DNA from: Larimichthys crocea | Taxonomy: Eukaryota > Chordata > Actinopteri > Sciaenidae | Reading direction: 5' to 3' | Length of the DNA stretch: 64,000 nucleotides | Assembly: GCF_000972845.2 (NCBI RefSeq) | Contig: NC_040016.1 | Coordinates: 15,352,967 to 15,416,966 of the forward strand | Notes under the pieces: model-generated | Database searches by the model: none | What the model saw: only the letters and a program-made list of their open reading frames with translations | What the model was told of the DNA's origin: nothing | Program-made: the position numbers and the translations under genes | In this document: positions 37,850-50,992 of the stretch, one piece after another | Layout: every line of letters starts with the position of its first letter | How positions within the stretch are numbered: the first letter of the stretch is position 1

Positions 37850-38180
37850 GCTACAGCGATGCCAGCCAACCAGACATAATTGCCAATTAAGGGCTGAATG
37901 CTTCAAAGTTTAAGAACAATGGCTGGCAGTCTTGAATTAATATTGAATGGAGGCTTATTAAAAAGTTACGGCCATTTTAATTAAAAAACAACAATCAGTT
38001 GATTGGCAATTCTTAATTTTATATTCCCATGGCGGGATCCATATACTGTGAAGATGCACCGTGAAACCATTCAATATGCATGCAACTGAATTAAATACCA
38101 CAGACTATAAATAAATCAATGCTCCTCCTTCTCCGCTGTCTGCTGAGATCGAGCTGTCTGTCTTCATTGCAGCCTTGATA
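37850..38180. promoter_or_regulatory. conserved-element-like non-coding block in the inka2 intron
   Basis: This non-repetitive block has many homeodomain-type cores (TAATTA/ATTAA-like) and a perfect 10-base inverted repeat, aattgccaat at 37878-37887 and attggcaatt at 38002-38011. Texture of this kind is common in vertebrate developmental enhancers. Conservation itself cannot be seen from one sequence. Confidence 0.25.
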
Positions 38181-41100
38181 TTACCTCCTTGAGTTATGGA
38201 GGGAAAAATGAATTCACTGTGCAAACACACTGAGCTCACACATCCACACATGTCCAGACATGCCTCGCTTGAATGAAGTCAGTGTCTTTTTCCAGGCATG
38301 TGTGCTTGCGTGTTGTGTTCAGTGATATACATTCACAAGATTATTAAGTGAGAAATAAACACCCAAACGAGAATTCGATTAAAAACAAACCGCCGCTCTT
38401 TTCTGGCTACGAAATACAGGCTGTTCACTGTTGTTGTTTGTTTGTTATTGGCTGGAGGGGGAGGAAACGGTGAGGCCAAGGTTATCAGACCCAAAAGGTC
38501 TTCCTGTTTAGAAGGAGCTGGCCAGCAGCAGCAGCTAGTGTACTCCACCCTCCCTCCACCTCCACCCCTAATTAAAAATGAATGGTGGGCTGTGTAGGTC
38601 ATGGACGGGAATGGGGTCTCTGTCCAGGGGATACAGAGAGGGCCTCTGTGACTGAACGGCTGGACACGCCATGGACCGATGTGGACAGCCCCGAGGTTGT
38701 GATCAAGAGGGCACTAAAGCTGTTGAGCATTCGCTCAAAGAAATAAATTACTGTGCATGAGGCAATGAATGCCTCTTTGACCAAAGAGGTTATATGGTGA
38801 CTTTGTTTGGTCTGAATGTCCTTGGGGTCACATTCAGGAGATGAAGTGTGACTAATGTTCAAGAAAAAAACATAAATACCTCTTCCATGATGTCATGACA
38901 AATTGACACCCCACATAAAATGAGTGCTGTCGGTAGCACAGTTCATTCACCTGAATTACATTCTCGCCTATAGTCAGTGGTATCTAGTATGGCAGATTTT
39001 GTTTTATTTTCCCAGATTTTGAGATATTTATCTCCCAGATTTCTTCTCTGCACTTTCAAGAAAAATGAAAGCACCTGTAGTCTGTGCAAATACTGGGAAT
39101 ACAATGTCTTTGTTGAAATTACAAAGCTGTTTAGTGGCTACGTGCGTTACTATATGGACATGGGTGGCTGCTTTTCATATCACAAGTCAACAGTGGTTTA
39201 TTTAATGTTTTTTTTGTGTATCCCAAACCTCTCTCTGTCCTTTGACTTGACTGTTTGGGTTAAAAAAAGGTCATATGAGTCATTTTGGTTAAGTGATTTA
39301 AACGATCCAGCCAACCTTATATGGGTCATTTTTAAAGGCAGGAATTATAAACATCTCTGTGAACACTTTTGTGCACATTTTATCAAGTATCAGCAAGAGG
39401 TTAGTGGTAAACTGTGCCTTTTAAAACAAAATCTATTTAAACTAAATCTGTCATTGCGTCTTTGACCTGCCAGCCAGCAAAGATTCCCTGATGCCCTTTT
39501 CAGAGATGGGAGGTGGTTTAATAGCCTGTTTCCTGCCAGAGCTCGTTTACGATCACAAAAACACGCAAATCATAAAAACAATGCTGCTGTGGGAGACATG
39601 GGATGATTAGGATCCATCCTTATCTCCATCTCATCTTTTGGCAGATGATATTTGGAGACAGTCTGGGAAGCAATCTGCTGTCTTCCTGGCTTAAATTGCT
39701 CACTGTAAGCAAGGATCGTTAGATAGATGCTTGATAGCTCAGCAGTTGACGTCAGCACCTTATGTGTGGGCAGTGAAAGTGCATGGCCGTTTCTACAGCC
39801 CACAGTTGTAACATCAAGTGTGACGTTCATTTTGCAGAGACTCCAGATCCTACCCCCGTCTTAGTCCATCTTCATTCTAGATAGGGTAAATCCAGAGAAG
39901 CATTTCCTGGTGAAAATGCTTGTGATTGCAGCTTTTATGATTTTTGTTCAGTTTTTAAAGCATTTGAAAGCTTATTGAGATTTATTGGGGCCCCAAAGAC
40001 TTTAAAGCTGCACCTATTAATATTTTTTTACATTAAGAGACCATCAAATGGCTGCATAATGTGAAAGAGGTTGTTTGTTTTGATCAACCCACAGTGAATC
40101 ATGACACAAAGCAAAGTTTCTCCTGGCTCTACAGTGTTTTAATGTATTTTAGCTCAACCTGCATGTTTTGGTTCACTGAATATTCTGATAAACCCACTCT
40201 ACGTGACCTGCTCAGTACCAAACAACAGACAGACAAAGTTGGTGACTAGCTGGTGAACATAATGGGGCATGTAGCAGCTGAAGAGCCTGATGTTTCCCTC
40301 AGGAGTTGGTGGAGACCAAAAATGTAGCTAATAGAAGAGTGAATATTGTCCAGAAATACCTTGTTCTGAGTATGCTGGACCTGTATAATATAACTTTATA
40401 TGGTGATAATTTGTTAACGTTCTGTTTACACTTATTTTGCCAACCCCAAAATGCCAACATTTGCTGCTTTATGGGATTATTCAGTACCAAATCAATTCCA
40501 AAAATCTATTTTTTTTGGCTATAGACAAACCAATAATGTCAGACAAGTTGTAATTTATTTATACATCAATACAAGAGAACATAATATTAACCTTAACCTC
40601 AATGAGAGCAGTACCCATAAGAAATAACCCACATATTTTTCTTCAAATAAAAGCTAACAGAGTAGAGGAGAGAGAGACCTTGATCTTAGACCAGTGGGGG
40701 CGTGTATGGTTACAGCAGCAGTATAATTAACCACTGTCTCTTGAAACAATAAATCCTCAACGTCTTCATGTCCATTCTGTGAACTATGATAAAGCAGGCT
40801 ATGTGCATGGTTCCACAGTGACACAGTAAAATGGCTTTGAAAAAGGTTAGCAGCTCCATCTCAAACACAATAATCACCCATGCAAAACCCCACAGCTGCC
40901 CCCAAGAGCTGGGACAATTTTAGCCGAGGGGAAGGAAGGGCAGGTTGGAGAATAAGAGCCATGACGGAGGCACCAAACAAACGAGAAGCTTAAAGCCAAA
41001 CCACTATACTGCTTTGTGTTGTGTACAGTTTTCTGAACCCACACCCTAAAGGTAACAAAGAACATGCAACTCTGTGGCACACGATCATTCCTGAATACAC

Positions 41101-43496
41101 TATAAGTTTGGCTCTCGTGTAGGTTTTTCTCAGATTTCATGATCTCATGCCTGCTGGGTTTGGTGTTGAATTCCAAGGTGGCAGTTATGTTTGAAAATGT
41201 GCCTCAGGTGCAAAAGGGATAAAAGAGTATGATGCATATGAAATCAGTTTCAGCAGTGATGGCATCAAAAGGTTTGACTTGTGCTTTAGTGTCTGAAGTG
41301 CTTGTGTTAAGCAGGTGTGAACCCTACATTCAGACAAGATGACTCAAAGACATGTCAGCATTTGTATCTTCAACTCTCCGTTGGCAGGAAGGGCTTATGT
41401 TGTTTTTTTCATGACTCTTTGTCTGTCTGTAGTATGAATAATGAGTCATGCAACTTAAAATATTTCATTGTTACCATTATATCCTTTCTATTGAGCCTTG
41501 CAGAGCTTTTGTAAGGAACAAATGGAAGCTAACAGCCTGTTGACACACCATTGAGAAATATAGATACATTCCTGACATGAGTTTTAACATCACTGGTGTG
41601 TGTTGGATGTGGTCAGCAGTGAGGACGGATAGCCTCAGGCCTTGTCAGGTGAAGGGTCAAATGTTTAAGTGTGACCTGACACTACCTCACACAGACCGAC
41701 CCCCCAGACCACTGACACAGTGCTCACACTTTCATTTGACACTCGTCTTGTTTTAGAGCTGACAGCATCGGGTTTCAGTGTGTCTGCTACAGCTGTAATT
41801 TAAGTGACACTTTTATGCAAATGCTACAGACACTGCAATCTACAGAGATTCCGGCAATTTTAGCTCATCATCAACCTCATAAGTGTTTTTTCTTTGGGTG
41901 TATTTTTCCAACTGTTAGTGTCTATGCACTTCCATATGGTGTGAAAATCAATTAGCACTATTAAATCTTAGCCTGGTTCCAGACCTTCACTGTTTCAAAG
42001 AGGTTGCATGTTGTGCTCATTGATAGCTCCTTGCTTTACAGGTGGGTTTATCCACATGGCAGAAAAAACAGAGACAGAAAAATTACCATATAATGAGCGT
42101 GAATAAGATTGGTGCAGCTGTATGTGTTTTTATATGTCCACTGACAGATATATTGCTAATGTAGCTTCATTATCAAGTAAAAGTAACATCGGCTGGATGG
42201 ATACATCACTCACTGCTGATTGAGAAAAATAACAACCACTTTCAAACAGAAAATGGCTAACATAAACACAATGATAAAGTGAAACATAATGATAATGCCG
42301 TGCCAATGGTAGCTCCTTGAAACTTGCTTAAGTCAGTGCATTTATTACACTGAACATTATGTCTGCATGCATTACTGTCAAAGTTATTTTATTATGTAAT
42401 TTAATGCAGTCAATCTGCAGTGAAGCTGCATTATCACCACAGTGTGACTTTGATCATTTAAGATTTGATATTGAGTGTGACGGATTACACAACTCAAGCA
42501 AGTTGATGCAAGTCTGCTAACTGATTTTCATACCACACAGAGATGAATGTAAATCAATGGCTTCCAGAAACCGAAAGCACGCTCTGATTTCTTTCTGTCA
42601 TCTGTGGTTAAAGGTGTTTGTGATTTGTAGTAAATGGACTGAACACGCAAGACAAACGGCATCAGTCTTTGAAATGTTGTCACATGTAATACTGAAGAAC
42701 TACTAGACTTTGCATGGCAGGTGTAAGTCGGATGTCTGAGATCTGTGTGTTGCAGATGGAGCTGGTTTACCACTCTCCAGTGAGCACTGGATGAAAAGCC
42801 GTCACAGTGGAAAGAAAAGTGACAACCTTGGCATAGACTCCCCTTGTTTTCTGAACAACAGATTGCATCCCACATGGTCCTGTGCAGGGGGAGACTGCCT
42901 CAGCTTTTTAACCGGCATCTGCTCTCCGCTCTCGTGTTTGATCCTCGGCATGGCGCTACACTTTTCTATTATGTTACCAAACTGTGTTATGGCAACTATA
43001 ACACAACATGTCCTCCTGGCATTGACGTGCACTCCCCTAAAATCGCATGTGCCACTTCACAGACGTGTGGCTAATTTAGAGGAGCGACTCAAGGAGTCAC
43101 AGAGCAGATCATGTTGCAAAACACGCAGCCATGCGAGGCTTTTCTGTGGGCCAGTGGCTGGATAGAAAGAAAAAAAGAAATCTGTGTCTGCTTTGAAGAT
43201 GATTCCAAATGAAGTCTGTGCCAGTTATGGCTCCTTTTGAAAGTGGGTCTACAGTGTGTCACTGCCAAATGATCTGGGTGTGAGGGTGCAGCTTACACAT
43301 TTTGTTTTTACGTTTCAAAGACATAGGGGGTAAGACATAGGAGTCTAATTCTGCCACCATCAAACAAATGTGTTTATTAAAGGAGAGAAGACGTGACCAT
43401 TTAAATTCCTTTGGGGCATAATAATGTGATGAAACTCACTGTGACTGCCAATTTCACTCCCCCCCTTCTGAAAGCAAGATCCCACAGCGTTCTAGT

Positions 43497-43840
43497 GTCG
43501 GGCTGCAACTAACGATTATTTTCTTTATTGATTAATCTGACAATTATTTTCTTGATGAATCGATTTTTGTCTTAAAAAAGAACTAAAAACAGTTCTAAGT
43601 TTCCCAGAGCATGATGTGATACCTTCAAATGTATTGTTTTGTTTAATCAAGAGTCCCAAAACTCAAAAATATTCAAGTAAAACCTCATATTTAAGGAGCA
43701 GGAACCAGCACAGTCATTGCATTTCAGCTTGAAAAGTAAATCAAATGATTATTCAACTATCTATTTAGTTTATAAATAATTCTGCTCATCAACTAACTGA
43801 TTAATCTACTAATTATTTCAGCTCGAATCTATTGTGAGAC
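43497..43840 (+). mobile_element. MITE with imperfect terminal inverted repeats (gggctgcaactaacgatta type)
   Basis: The left end is gggctgcaactaacgattat and the right end is ctaattatttcagctcgaat, which is an imperfect inversion of the left. The interior keeps the usual order, with attgattaatctgacaatta, tttcccagagcatgatgtga, cttgaaaag and gattaatctactaatta. It is about 340 bp and non-coding. It is the best preserved of at least six copies in this window. A hAT-like origin is my guess. Confidence 0.6.
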
Positions 43841-44292
43841 ATGGTTAAATTTACTACAACCGATTAAAATACTGTGACTCTTTACAACTGTTTTTTTCTA
43901 GGAAGCACCAGACTTAGCACAGTCCTCCTCAGGAGAAGAGGAAACTGAAATTGTCTTGAGCTCATTATGCTTAAAACATCTGTCCCAGATGAGTGGACAG
44001 AGAGGAGGAGGATACACATGCCTCTAGTGAGCTCAAAGCTTTAAGCCTGCACAGATTAATGCGATTTAGTAAATACACACGCACCCCCATCTGAAGCTGA
44101 AAACTAGAATCTAAGAGAAATGTGTGTGGACACATAATATGAAACATCTGATGCCATTTTATAATATTGTGTAGGCTATTTTAAATATGCACATTTTAAA
44201 ATGCAACATGTTTAAAATGTACATAAATGAAGTAGGACAACATCCCTCAGTGCACACTGCAATAGTACTGTAGTAGATACAAGGGAACATAC

Positions 44293-44364
44293 CAGTTCTT
44301 GCTTCAGTCGTCTCAGACACGAATCCATGTTTTTGCTTTCTGGTTTGGAGAGCTGTTGTTCCAT
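44293..44364 (-). CDS. inka2: inka2 first coding exon (N-terminal 12 or 24 codons)
   Basis: On the minus strand, codons from 44328 read MDSCLRRLKQEL and run straight into a donor (gaactg|gtatgt). This matches the remembered mammalian INKA2 N-terminus (MDCYLRRLKQEL), which continues into the MKEAGDGL block at the start of the large exon. Both sides of the junction are phase 0, so the two exons join cleanly. A second in-frame ATG at 44364 would add 12 residues (MEQQLSKPESKN). Mammalian INKA2 also has about nine residues before the equivalent inner Met, so either start is possible. The frame stays open upstream of 44364 through a Lys/Glu-rich stretch to a TGA but has no further ATG. The exon is far too short for an ORF search and was found only by homology. 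Confidence 0.88.
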
Positions 44365-44870
44365 TTTTTCTTTTTCTTTTTTTTTTGAAATACAAGAATT
44401 TCAGAGGAAATGCTTCGCCAGTCGCCGCTCGAACATGACTATGAAAGCTTTCTGCTGGGCAGGAAAAAAATAATATAAATAAAACAACGCTCTCGTGGAG
44501 AGCAGACACCAATTTGCAATTGGAGATGCGCAAATCCTGTTGAGGAATGCGCGCACGGCTCGTAATGACGCGAATCCTGTAATTAAAAAAGCAACTCCTG
44601 ATGACGAAAATGCGTTTACTCCAAAAGAAAAATCATAATGAGGTTCTTCTTGTTTCTGCATCAAGACACTCAGTCCCCGTGTGTGCGTGTGTTGCTGTCA
44701 GTCTGCCGCGTGTGTGTGTGTGTGTGTCTTGCTCAGCTCGTTTTTCCCCTTTTGCTATTTCCCATTCAAGAGGAGCGCTTACGTTGCCCATCCAATTTCC
44801 TCCAATGAGTGAGCCGCTCAGGGCAGACTTAGTCCCATTCAAACCAGGATAAAACGCAGATCCATCATTT
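44365..44870 (-). promoter_or_regulatory. inka2: CpG-rich putative inka2 promoter and 5' UTR
   Basis: Immediately upstream (minus sense) of the inka2 start codons, the otherwise AT-rich sequence becomes CpG-rich, for example gcgcgcacggctcgtaatgac near 44548 and cgtaatgacgcgaatc. CRE-like TGACG half-sites occur near 44567 and 44600, and CCAAT motifs on the plus strand near 44793 and 44804. A (GT)9 microsatellite lies at 44710-44727. This is the expected setting for a CpG-type vertebrate promoter, but no transcription start can be placed from sequence alone. Confidence 0.5.
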
Positions 44871-47144
44871 ATTATAAACGAATGGGGCAGCTTGTATTTA
44901 TTTCAGAGATTTAAAGAGAAAAACATCAGGAGATATTTAAATCAAGGCCGAAGGAAAGGATAGTTAGGGCCACTGACAGATTATAAATTAAAATAAAAGT
45001 AACTATCTCTGATCCATAACACAAACAGACTATTAAAATAGATTCAGCAGCCACTGTTGGACTTGGAAGGAGGAAGTTGTGTCTAAAAGAAACCATATGT
45101 GTCATGAAAGGAGCCATAGGAAGAGTTTCCTGGCCACCTTCACTGCGGTCAGAGAGGAAGCACCTGAGCCACAGGCTTTTGTTGCCTGACCCGGATATAA
45201 AGGGAAGGAAAAGCTGCATACACAGAGAACCCAATCTGGAAGTTGTTTATCACTCCTTCCCTCACAATATAGATTTGACATTATTGAAAGGTTGCACATT
45301 GACTGCATCTGGTCCATTCTGGAGATCAAGTCAGACAAACTACATGACATCTGTTTTAGCCTCAGGTTGTTGTGTTGCTGAAGGAAATGGAAGGAAGACA
45401 ATTTATCTATCCTCGCTCTGCTGTAGCGCAGAGGGAGGCTATAATATTTAGTCTATAGGGCTACATATAATGCATCACATACAATAAAATCCAAATAAAT
45501 GTACAGTTCAAGCAGTTCCTCCCTGTCCAGTGAAGACCTTTAGCTGACAGACAGGAAACTTTATGTCCTCTGACCTGCATCTGTCATCTGGAAGTTTTAA
45601 TAGTAGGGTTGATGTTGCTGATGCATCCCAGATGGACGGACAGATGCTAAGAGAGAAAGAGAAGGAAGTGGATCTAACTCAGATCCCAAAAGCAATAAAA
45701 CAGGAAAAAATGAATGAATCATCTCAGCATAACTTCACTTTGAAGAAAAGCTTTAACCGACTTGTGTGTTGTGTGATTGACTTTAACTGGAAACTATTTT
45801 TATAGCTGATTACTAGTTTAAATTTCCGCTGACCAAACGTTCAAGTACAAACTTGAGGGAGGACAGTATCATAAATTCATGCACAGCTTCTCAGATAAAC
45901 AACAACAACACGCAGAAAAGAAATCTCAAATATACGTCTAGGTTTGAATCAGTCCACATGAGTGTGAAGATGCAAGTCAAGATGATTTGAAGTGAGATGA
46001 TGACATGTGGACGTATTTAATGTTCAACCTGCTGCTTCAGAATTCAGAACAATTTCATCCCAAATGTGACCCCGGCCTGCAGCTGCTTCTCCTACATGTC
46101 TCCACTTCCTGATCTAGTGTGTGTGTGTTCATGCTGACAGCTGGGAGGAAATGTTAGATCACTCAGCACTGAAACACATGCAACAGCAGCAACTGTCTAT
46201 CTATACATTGCTGCAGACAGAAGGTATTATCATCTTTTATGTGACTTGGTTAATGTTATGACTTGTTTGGTTATGCTTGTGTTCAAAAAAATGAATCAAA
46301 CTACTGAGAAAGGACAAAACGCTGCACGTGTTAGAAGTCATAATGTATGTCATGGTTCCATTGCAAAGACTGCAAGTGTTTTGGTTGTTAACAGAAACTG
46401 CTACACGCAAGACACAAGAGAAACTATGAAGCTAAAACGAGTTGCAGGTCTGTTTTTGGTTTGTTCATCTCCTCTTCCTCAATAATGTGCATGACTTCAC
46501 CTTTATGAGGTTTGGGAAACAATGAACATACTCATTTGAGTGTCATGAGTCCAAGAATAGAAAGAAACATCCTCTGCTATAAATGTACATAAATCTAACT
46601 GTTCTGACAGTAGCTGATCATCCCAAAGCTTGTACTTTGCAGCCACTAGTTGTGTATATGGGTCTCGTTGCACCAGATTTGCAACAAGTATGCTGTGATT
46701 TGTGATATGAGATGATTTCCTCTCCTGTTAATTTTCACTAATGAGCACTGAATGAGCTCTGTGGGACTCACAATTATCTGCAATTTGCGAGTGACAATCA
46801 TTCATGTGTTTTGTCACTTGTCTGTGGTGGGAAGAATTGGATGGGATGACATGCTTTCATTTAGATTTAAAAGAATCAAGACTGCGAGTTAATGTAATAA
46901 CTGTCATTCGTAAACTGTTAAATATGTAATAAAATCACATTGTGTCTTTATACTATCCCGTCACAAACCCAGCATCTGTTACTTCACACAAGGGGACTGA
47001 TAAAATATGTGATAAAAGAAAACCAGTAACTTGACTTATGATGTTATTACACAGTACTTGATGTACTCATGAGGTGGTGATTGTTTAGGAATAATAAAGT
47101 GTATGTATATGGTTCTAACAGGTTCTTACACTTTTTAAAATATC

Positions 47145-47360
47145 ATTACTAGAATTGATTACCTGATTAGTCATCTTGGTAATGGTTTAATAGTCTATTA
47201 TAAGTAGATAAGATAAGTTAAGTAAATAAGTTTTAAAGAAAAAAAAATCATCTGGTTCCAGCTCCTCAAATGTAAGAATTGACTGTTGTTCGGACAAAAG
47301 ACACCTGAAAAAACAATTTCCTGATTTTATAGACAAATTAATCACATGACTATATCACAA
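47145..47360 (-). mobile_element. MITE-like copy in reverse orientation
   Basis: The phrases tcatctggttccagctcctc, aaatgtaagaattgactg and gacaaattaatcacatgac are the reverse complement arrangement of the 43497-43840 family interior and left end. It is diverged and non-coding. Confidence 0.45.
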
Positions 47361-47599
47361 TCAATGTGCTAATCAAGTTCATTTTGTATATAAATAAATT
47401 ACAAATGATTAATTATGGTTTATAAACCCAGTAATGACTGTACTGTGTGCACTTATTGTAAAGGACGTGTGGCTCTAATGCAATGTGTAATATGTATATC
47501 AATATAAATTGATTGTTGTCTTTTTTGCAGCATCTATTCTCTACCAAAGATGTTAGTGCACTGCCATCTAAAGGTCAGGATGTGTCACCACAGGACTTG

Positions 47600-47850
47600 C
47601 AGAGTATTTATATTTGATGCTTCCTACTTCTACTCATCTAAGAGAAATTATACTTTTTACTCCATTAGATTTATTTGACAGCTTTAGTCACTATTTACTT
47701 CATAAAGATATATAAGATCAAGAACTTATAAAATATGTTTTGTTATAAATACAAAATATTTCTTCTTTGCTTTAAGTACATTTTCCTAAATATACTTTTA
47801 CATAAGTAACATGTTCAATGCAGGCATTTTTCAGTTATAGGTTTATCTCA
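47600..47850 (+). repeat. teleost interspersed repeat family C
   Basis: Recognisable phrases in order are gatgcttcctacttctactc, tatactttttactccattag, atttatttgacagctttagt, aagtacattttcctaaatat and gtaacatgttcaatgcaggc. Their order is that of a common fish dispersed repeat. It has no coding capacity. Confidence 0.55.
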
Positions 47851-49910
47851 TTTCCTGTCACATCTCTTGCTGTTAATTGCAGTGCAACACTGTGGCAGCA
47901 ATTTGGTGAGCATGGGGCTTTTTATAATTGCTGTATCCTAATTTCTAAGAGTGCTGCATAATACCAAAAATATCATCAGAATTCAAAACACTGATGCACT
48001 TTCTCTAGTCCTGAAGCTTTTTTGTGTAGCAGTTGGATGTGTGGGTTTTTATGTCCAAACTGAGTTAGTCATAGTCTGTTTGAGTCATCCAGACCATGCG
48101 TGTGATGACATCGGCCAGACAACCACTAATGATGGGTGATAAGCTGTGAAAGATCGTCCGAGTCACTCATGTGGCCGGGAGTGAGCTGACAGTGGAACAC
48201 CTGGTTAAATACATGAAAGCTGTATTTAAGAGGTGTGTCAGAAACATAACTTCCCTTTGACTTTGTGCATCATGTTACGTGACAGCATTTAGGTGTTGTT
48301 TTTGCTTGCCTTTGGTTTAGTTTTTTAACTGTGTTACTGAAGCAGACCAGTCATATAATATCGGCTCATTTTGTGGCAGCAGTTTGGATTTTGTTACATA
48401 TTGAAAATAATAAAAAGTTAGGATTGTGTTCTGAGTTGAAAGTCAGAGTGGAGTTACCATACCTGTGTAGGGAGAAATATTATGAAAATCTTTGTCACAG
48501 ATATTTAGATACAAGTATAAGTGTTGCATGTATTCACTGAATAGGTCTCCTATTGAACTAAATGTTTGATTGGTTATATCTTTAATAATTTCTATGTCTT
48601 TATATATTTTAGTTCCGTGTAAATGCAACAAAATTTTATTTGTGTATTATGCTGCCATCTAGTGCAGATAAGCCACAGTTTAAAGGGTGTAATTTGTAAA
48701 GAAGATACATTGAGTTATTTTGTTTGACCTTTGTGATGCTCTTCAGAATGAAAAATGTGCATTCAATTTTAGGTGTAAATTTTAACTGTTTTTTTTATAA
48801 ATTGATGTTTTGTTTATTTATAAGGGACTGTTGACAATAATCAACACTGACGTTTAACAACCTCAATGAAAATGTGGTTAGCATAACAGCTAATTTGCAC
48901 TCGTAGTCCTGACACTAAAAACTCAGGTTTGAACTGTGTTGAATTATATAATCATGACTGAAACAGAAAACTACTTCAGTCATGAGCTAAATACATATTT
49001 CAATGCAAACATTTCCATGTTGGTGATAGGAGCAAGAAGAAAGATGACACTTGGTTGCTGTGGCAGATTTTAATTTTCATCTGACACTTCATAGTTGTTA
49101 TAACAAATAAACTGACAGAATACTGTAAACACAGCAAAAAGACAGAAAAGCTCAGTTGAAAAGGATAAAAAGATAAGAAACAGCACAAACAGCAATGCCA
49201 AGACTTTTAAAGAAGAGACTCCTACAATGCCTTTTGAAATCCCTCATATAACGACAACAAGTGATCCTCATACAGTCAAACCGGGGTGTGAGAAATGCTC
49301 TCTGTTGTTGAAGCATGATGGTGTTCTATGATACTGCAAAAAGCCCTAATGTGTAAGATCCAGGTTATGAACACTACAGTTGAGTGTATGCTTGTTATTT
49401 TCAGAAAAAAAAAAATCTAAAAGGGTTTGTAAGTGTGTTTTTTTTTAATATATAGCAGCACAAAGAACACGACAAAATACAGAAATGCAACACAAAGTAT
49501 ACCGATACAGCAAAAACAATTTCACTTGGCACTTCATGATCGAAAACCACATGAAGTGAAACCAAAGTTTCCACTAAAACAAACCAAGACAAATAACACA
49601 TTGTTTATTTCATACAGATAAATCAAAACACATTTGGCAAGTAGTCACAAACTATTTCAAACACCAGGCGTCTATCAACTTTAAATGAGCAACAATGTGC
49701 AGCCAGTAGGTATATAAATGATGTAATATTAATGTAGAAGTAAGGCCATAAACCAGACCAATCATTTTTAATTCATTTTCAATCATATTATTTCAGTGTC
49801 TTTGCTGCCATCTTGTGCCCATCTTTGACATTCATCAGTCGAGATTTACATGATGGAGCTGATTAGTAATATTCTTAATATTTAAAGTTCTTCAGTGACC
49901 TTGGAAATAG

Positions 49911-50185
49911 TTTGACAGAACAATCCCAACTTAGGTCCGCTTTGTACTATGCCTTCAATCACATGGTCATCATCAGCTCAGTTGTCATAGAGATGGATCT
50001 GTGCTAGTTCTTGAGCTGTTGTGATTTCATCCGTGGCACTTTCATGACTTTCATGTTGACTTAAAATTGCAGTAAATTTTGTCTCTATCACAACTGAAGA
50101 AAGCCTAATCCCTTGATGAAAGACTATGGTTGAAAACTGGAAAAGATAATAAGAGGACCTTGAGTTGAGATTATTCTGTCAAAAT
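49911..50185 (+). mobile_element. MITE copy 2 with about 20-bp terminal inverted repeats
   Basis: The left end tttgacagaacaatcccaac (49911) is the near-perfect inverse of the right end gttgagattattctgtcaaa (50164-50183). Internal sequence gctcagttgtcatagagatg matches the copy at 6509-6738. It is non-coding. Confidence 0.65.
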
Positions 50186-50986
50186 AGTAAATCTATCTAT
50201 TCTCATTTACCTGTGTACACACTGGACATTCTTTACAAACGTAAAGTTTTAAAATAGATTTGAAACCTGCGTTTATCTGTCAGAAACTGAATTATTTCAA
50301 CGGGCAAGCATACACTTACAGTGGCACCTCATAAGCACACTGTAGTGAGCTGTGAAAAAAAATCTTTTCATTGACAGTTATTAACTCAAGTCCCAAAATG
50401 ATAATACTGAAGGCATTTGTTTTTCTACTTTGTTCAGAAGAATAATGACAGGAGAGAGGGAAGATGACAAAATAAGATATTCTGAACCATTTGCATATGC
50501 TTGCATATTTTGTCCTTGTTTTCTCCATTTTAAAACTTTAATGTAGCTCCATTCCTGTAATGTTCTCTGTGGTTGTTTGATATGACTGTGGTGCTAAAAT
50601 GCCCACTGATGCTCATGACGAACACACATGCTGTTTTCTGCCATAGCCTACGACACAGTCAGTGGAGGCAGATTTGAATTGTTCCACAGGACCCAATCAA
50701 ATCACATTTATAGAAAGAGGATCATACTCTGAGTAAAATTATTATTTTTCATTAATTCAAAAGGTCAGACTGGAGTAATTTTGTCAACAAATCCAATAAA
50801 AAGACCAAAATCAACAATGAATCAACCTACTAACAAGTACTGTACCTGATATAGCTTATTTCTATGTGCTACAGACAATGAACATGGCACTGTAGTTTAT
50901 TTACTCATACACACTGTCCTCCTGCTGTGTCTTGTGCTAAACGTGTATTCATTCGCATGTGAAAATAGTCCCAGACAAATGCAGGG

Positions 50987-50992
50987 TTTATT
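50987..50992 (-). promoter_or_regulatory. kcnd3: candidate kcnd3 polyadenylation signal
   Basis: This is the first AATAAA I found on the minus strand after the kcnd3 stop, about 1.03 kb downstream, with a second at 50896-50901. The sequence between 50993 and 52022 would then be 3' UTR. It includes a CTT/CCT-rich run at 51955-51993 and a poly-T run near 51687-51697. Mammalian KCND3 3' UTRs are long, so more distal sites are possible. Confidence 0.3.

Larger units (their letters stand above)
33860..44292 (-). other. inka2: inka2 intron 1 (10,433 bp)
   Basis: This single intron lies between the two coding exons, with a GT donor at 44292-44291 and an AG acceptor at 33861-33860 preceded by a pyrimidine stretch. 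It holds no supported coding exon. Within it are a CpG-rich block (about 35210-35470), a teleost interspersed repeat (35881-36262), a MITE-like fragment (36285-36440), a conserved-element-like block (37850-38180), a poly-T run (37420-37435) and an unexplained 162-codon plus-strand open frame (38977-39465). The remainder is AT-rich sequence in which I see nothing definite. Confidence 0.85.
44871..50986. other. intergenic region between inka2 and kcnd3; no gene seen
   Basis: This is the place where ddx20 would lie by mammalian synteny. No helicase exon (for example a DEAD motif in a long open frame) was recognised on either strand. It contains MITE fragments (47145-47360, 49911-50185) and a teleost repeat (47600-47850). 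Some of the high-coordinate part may be kcnd3 3' UTR. Confidence 0.5.
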
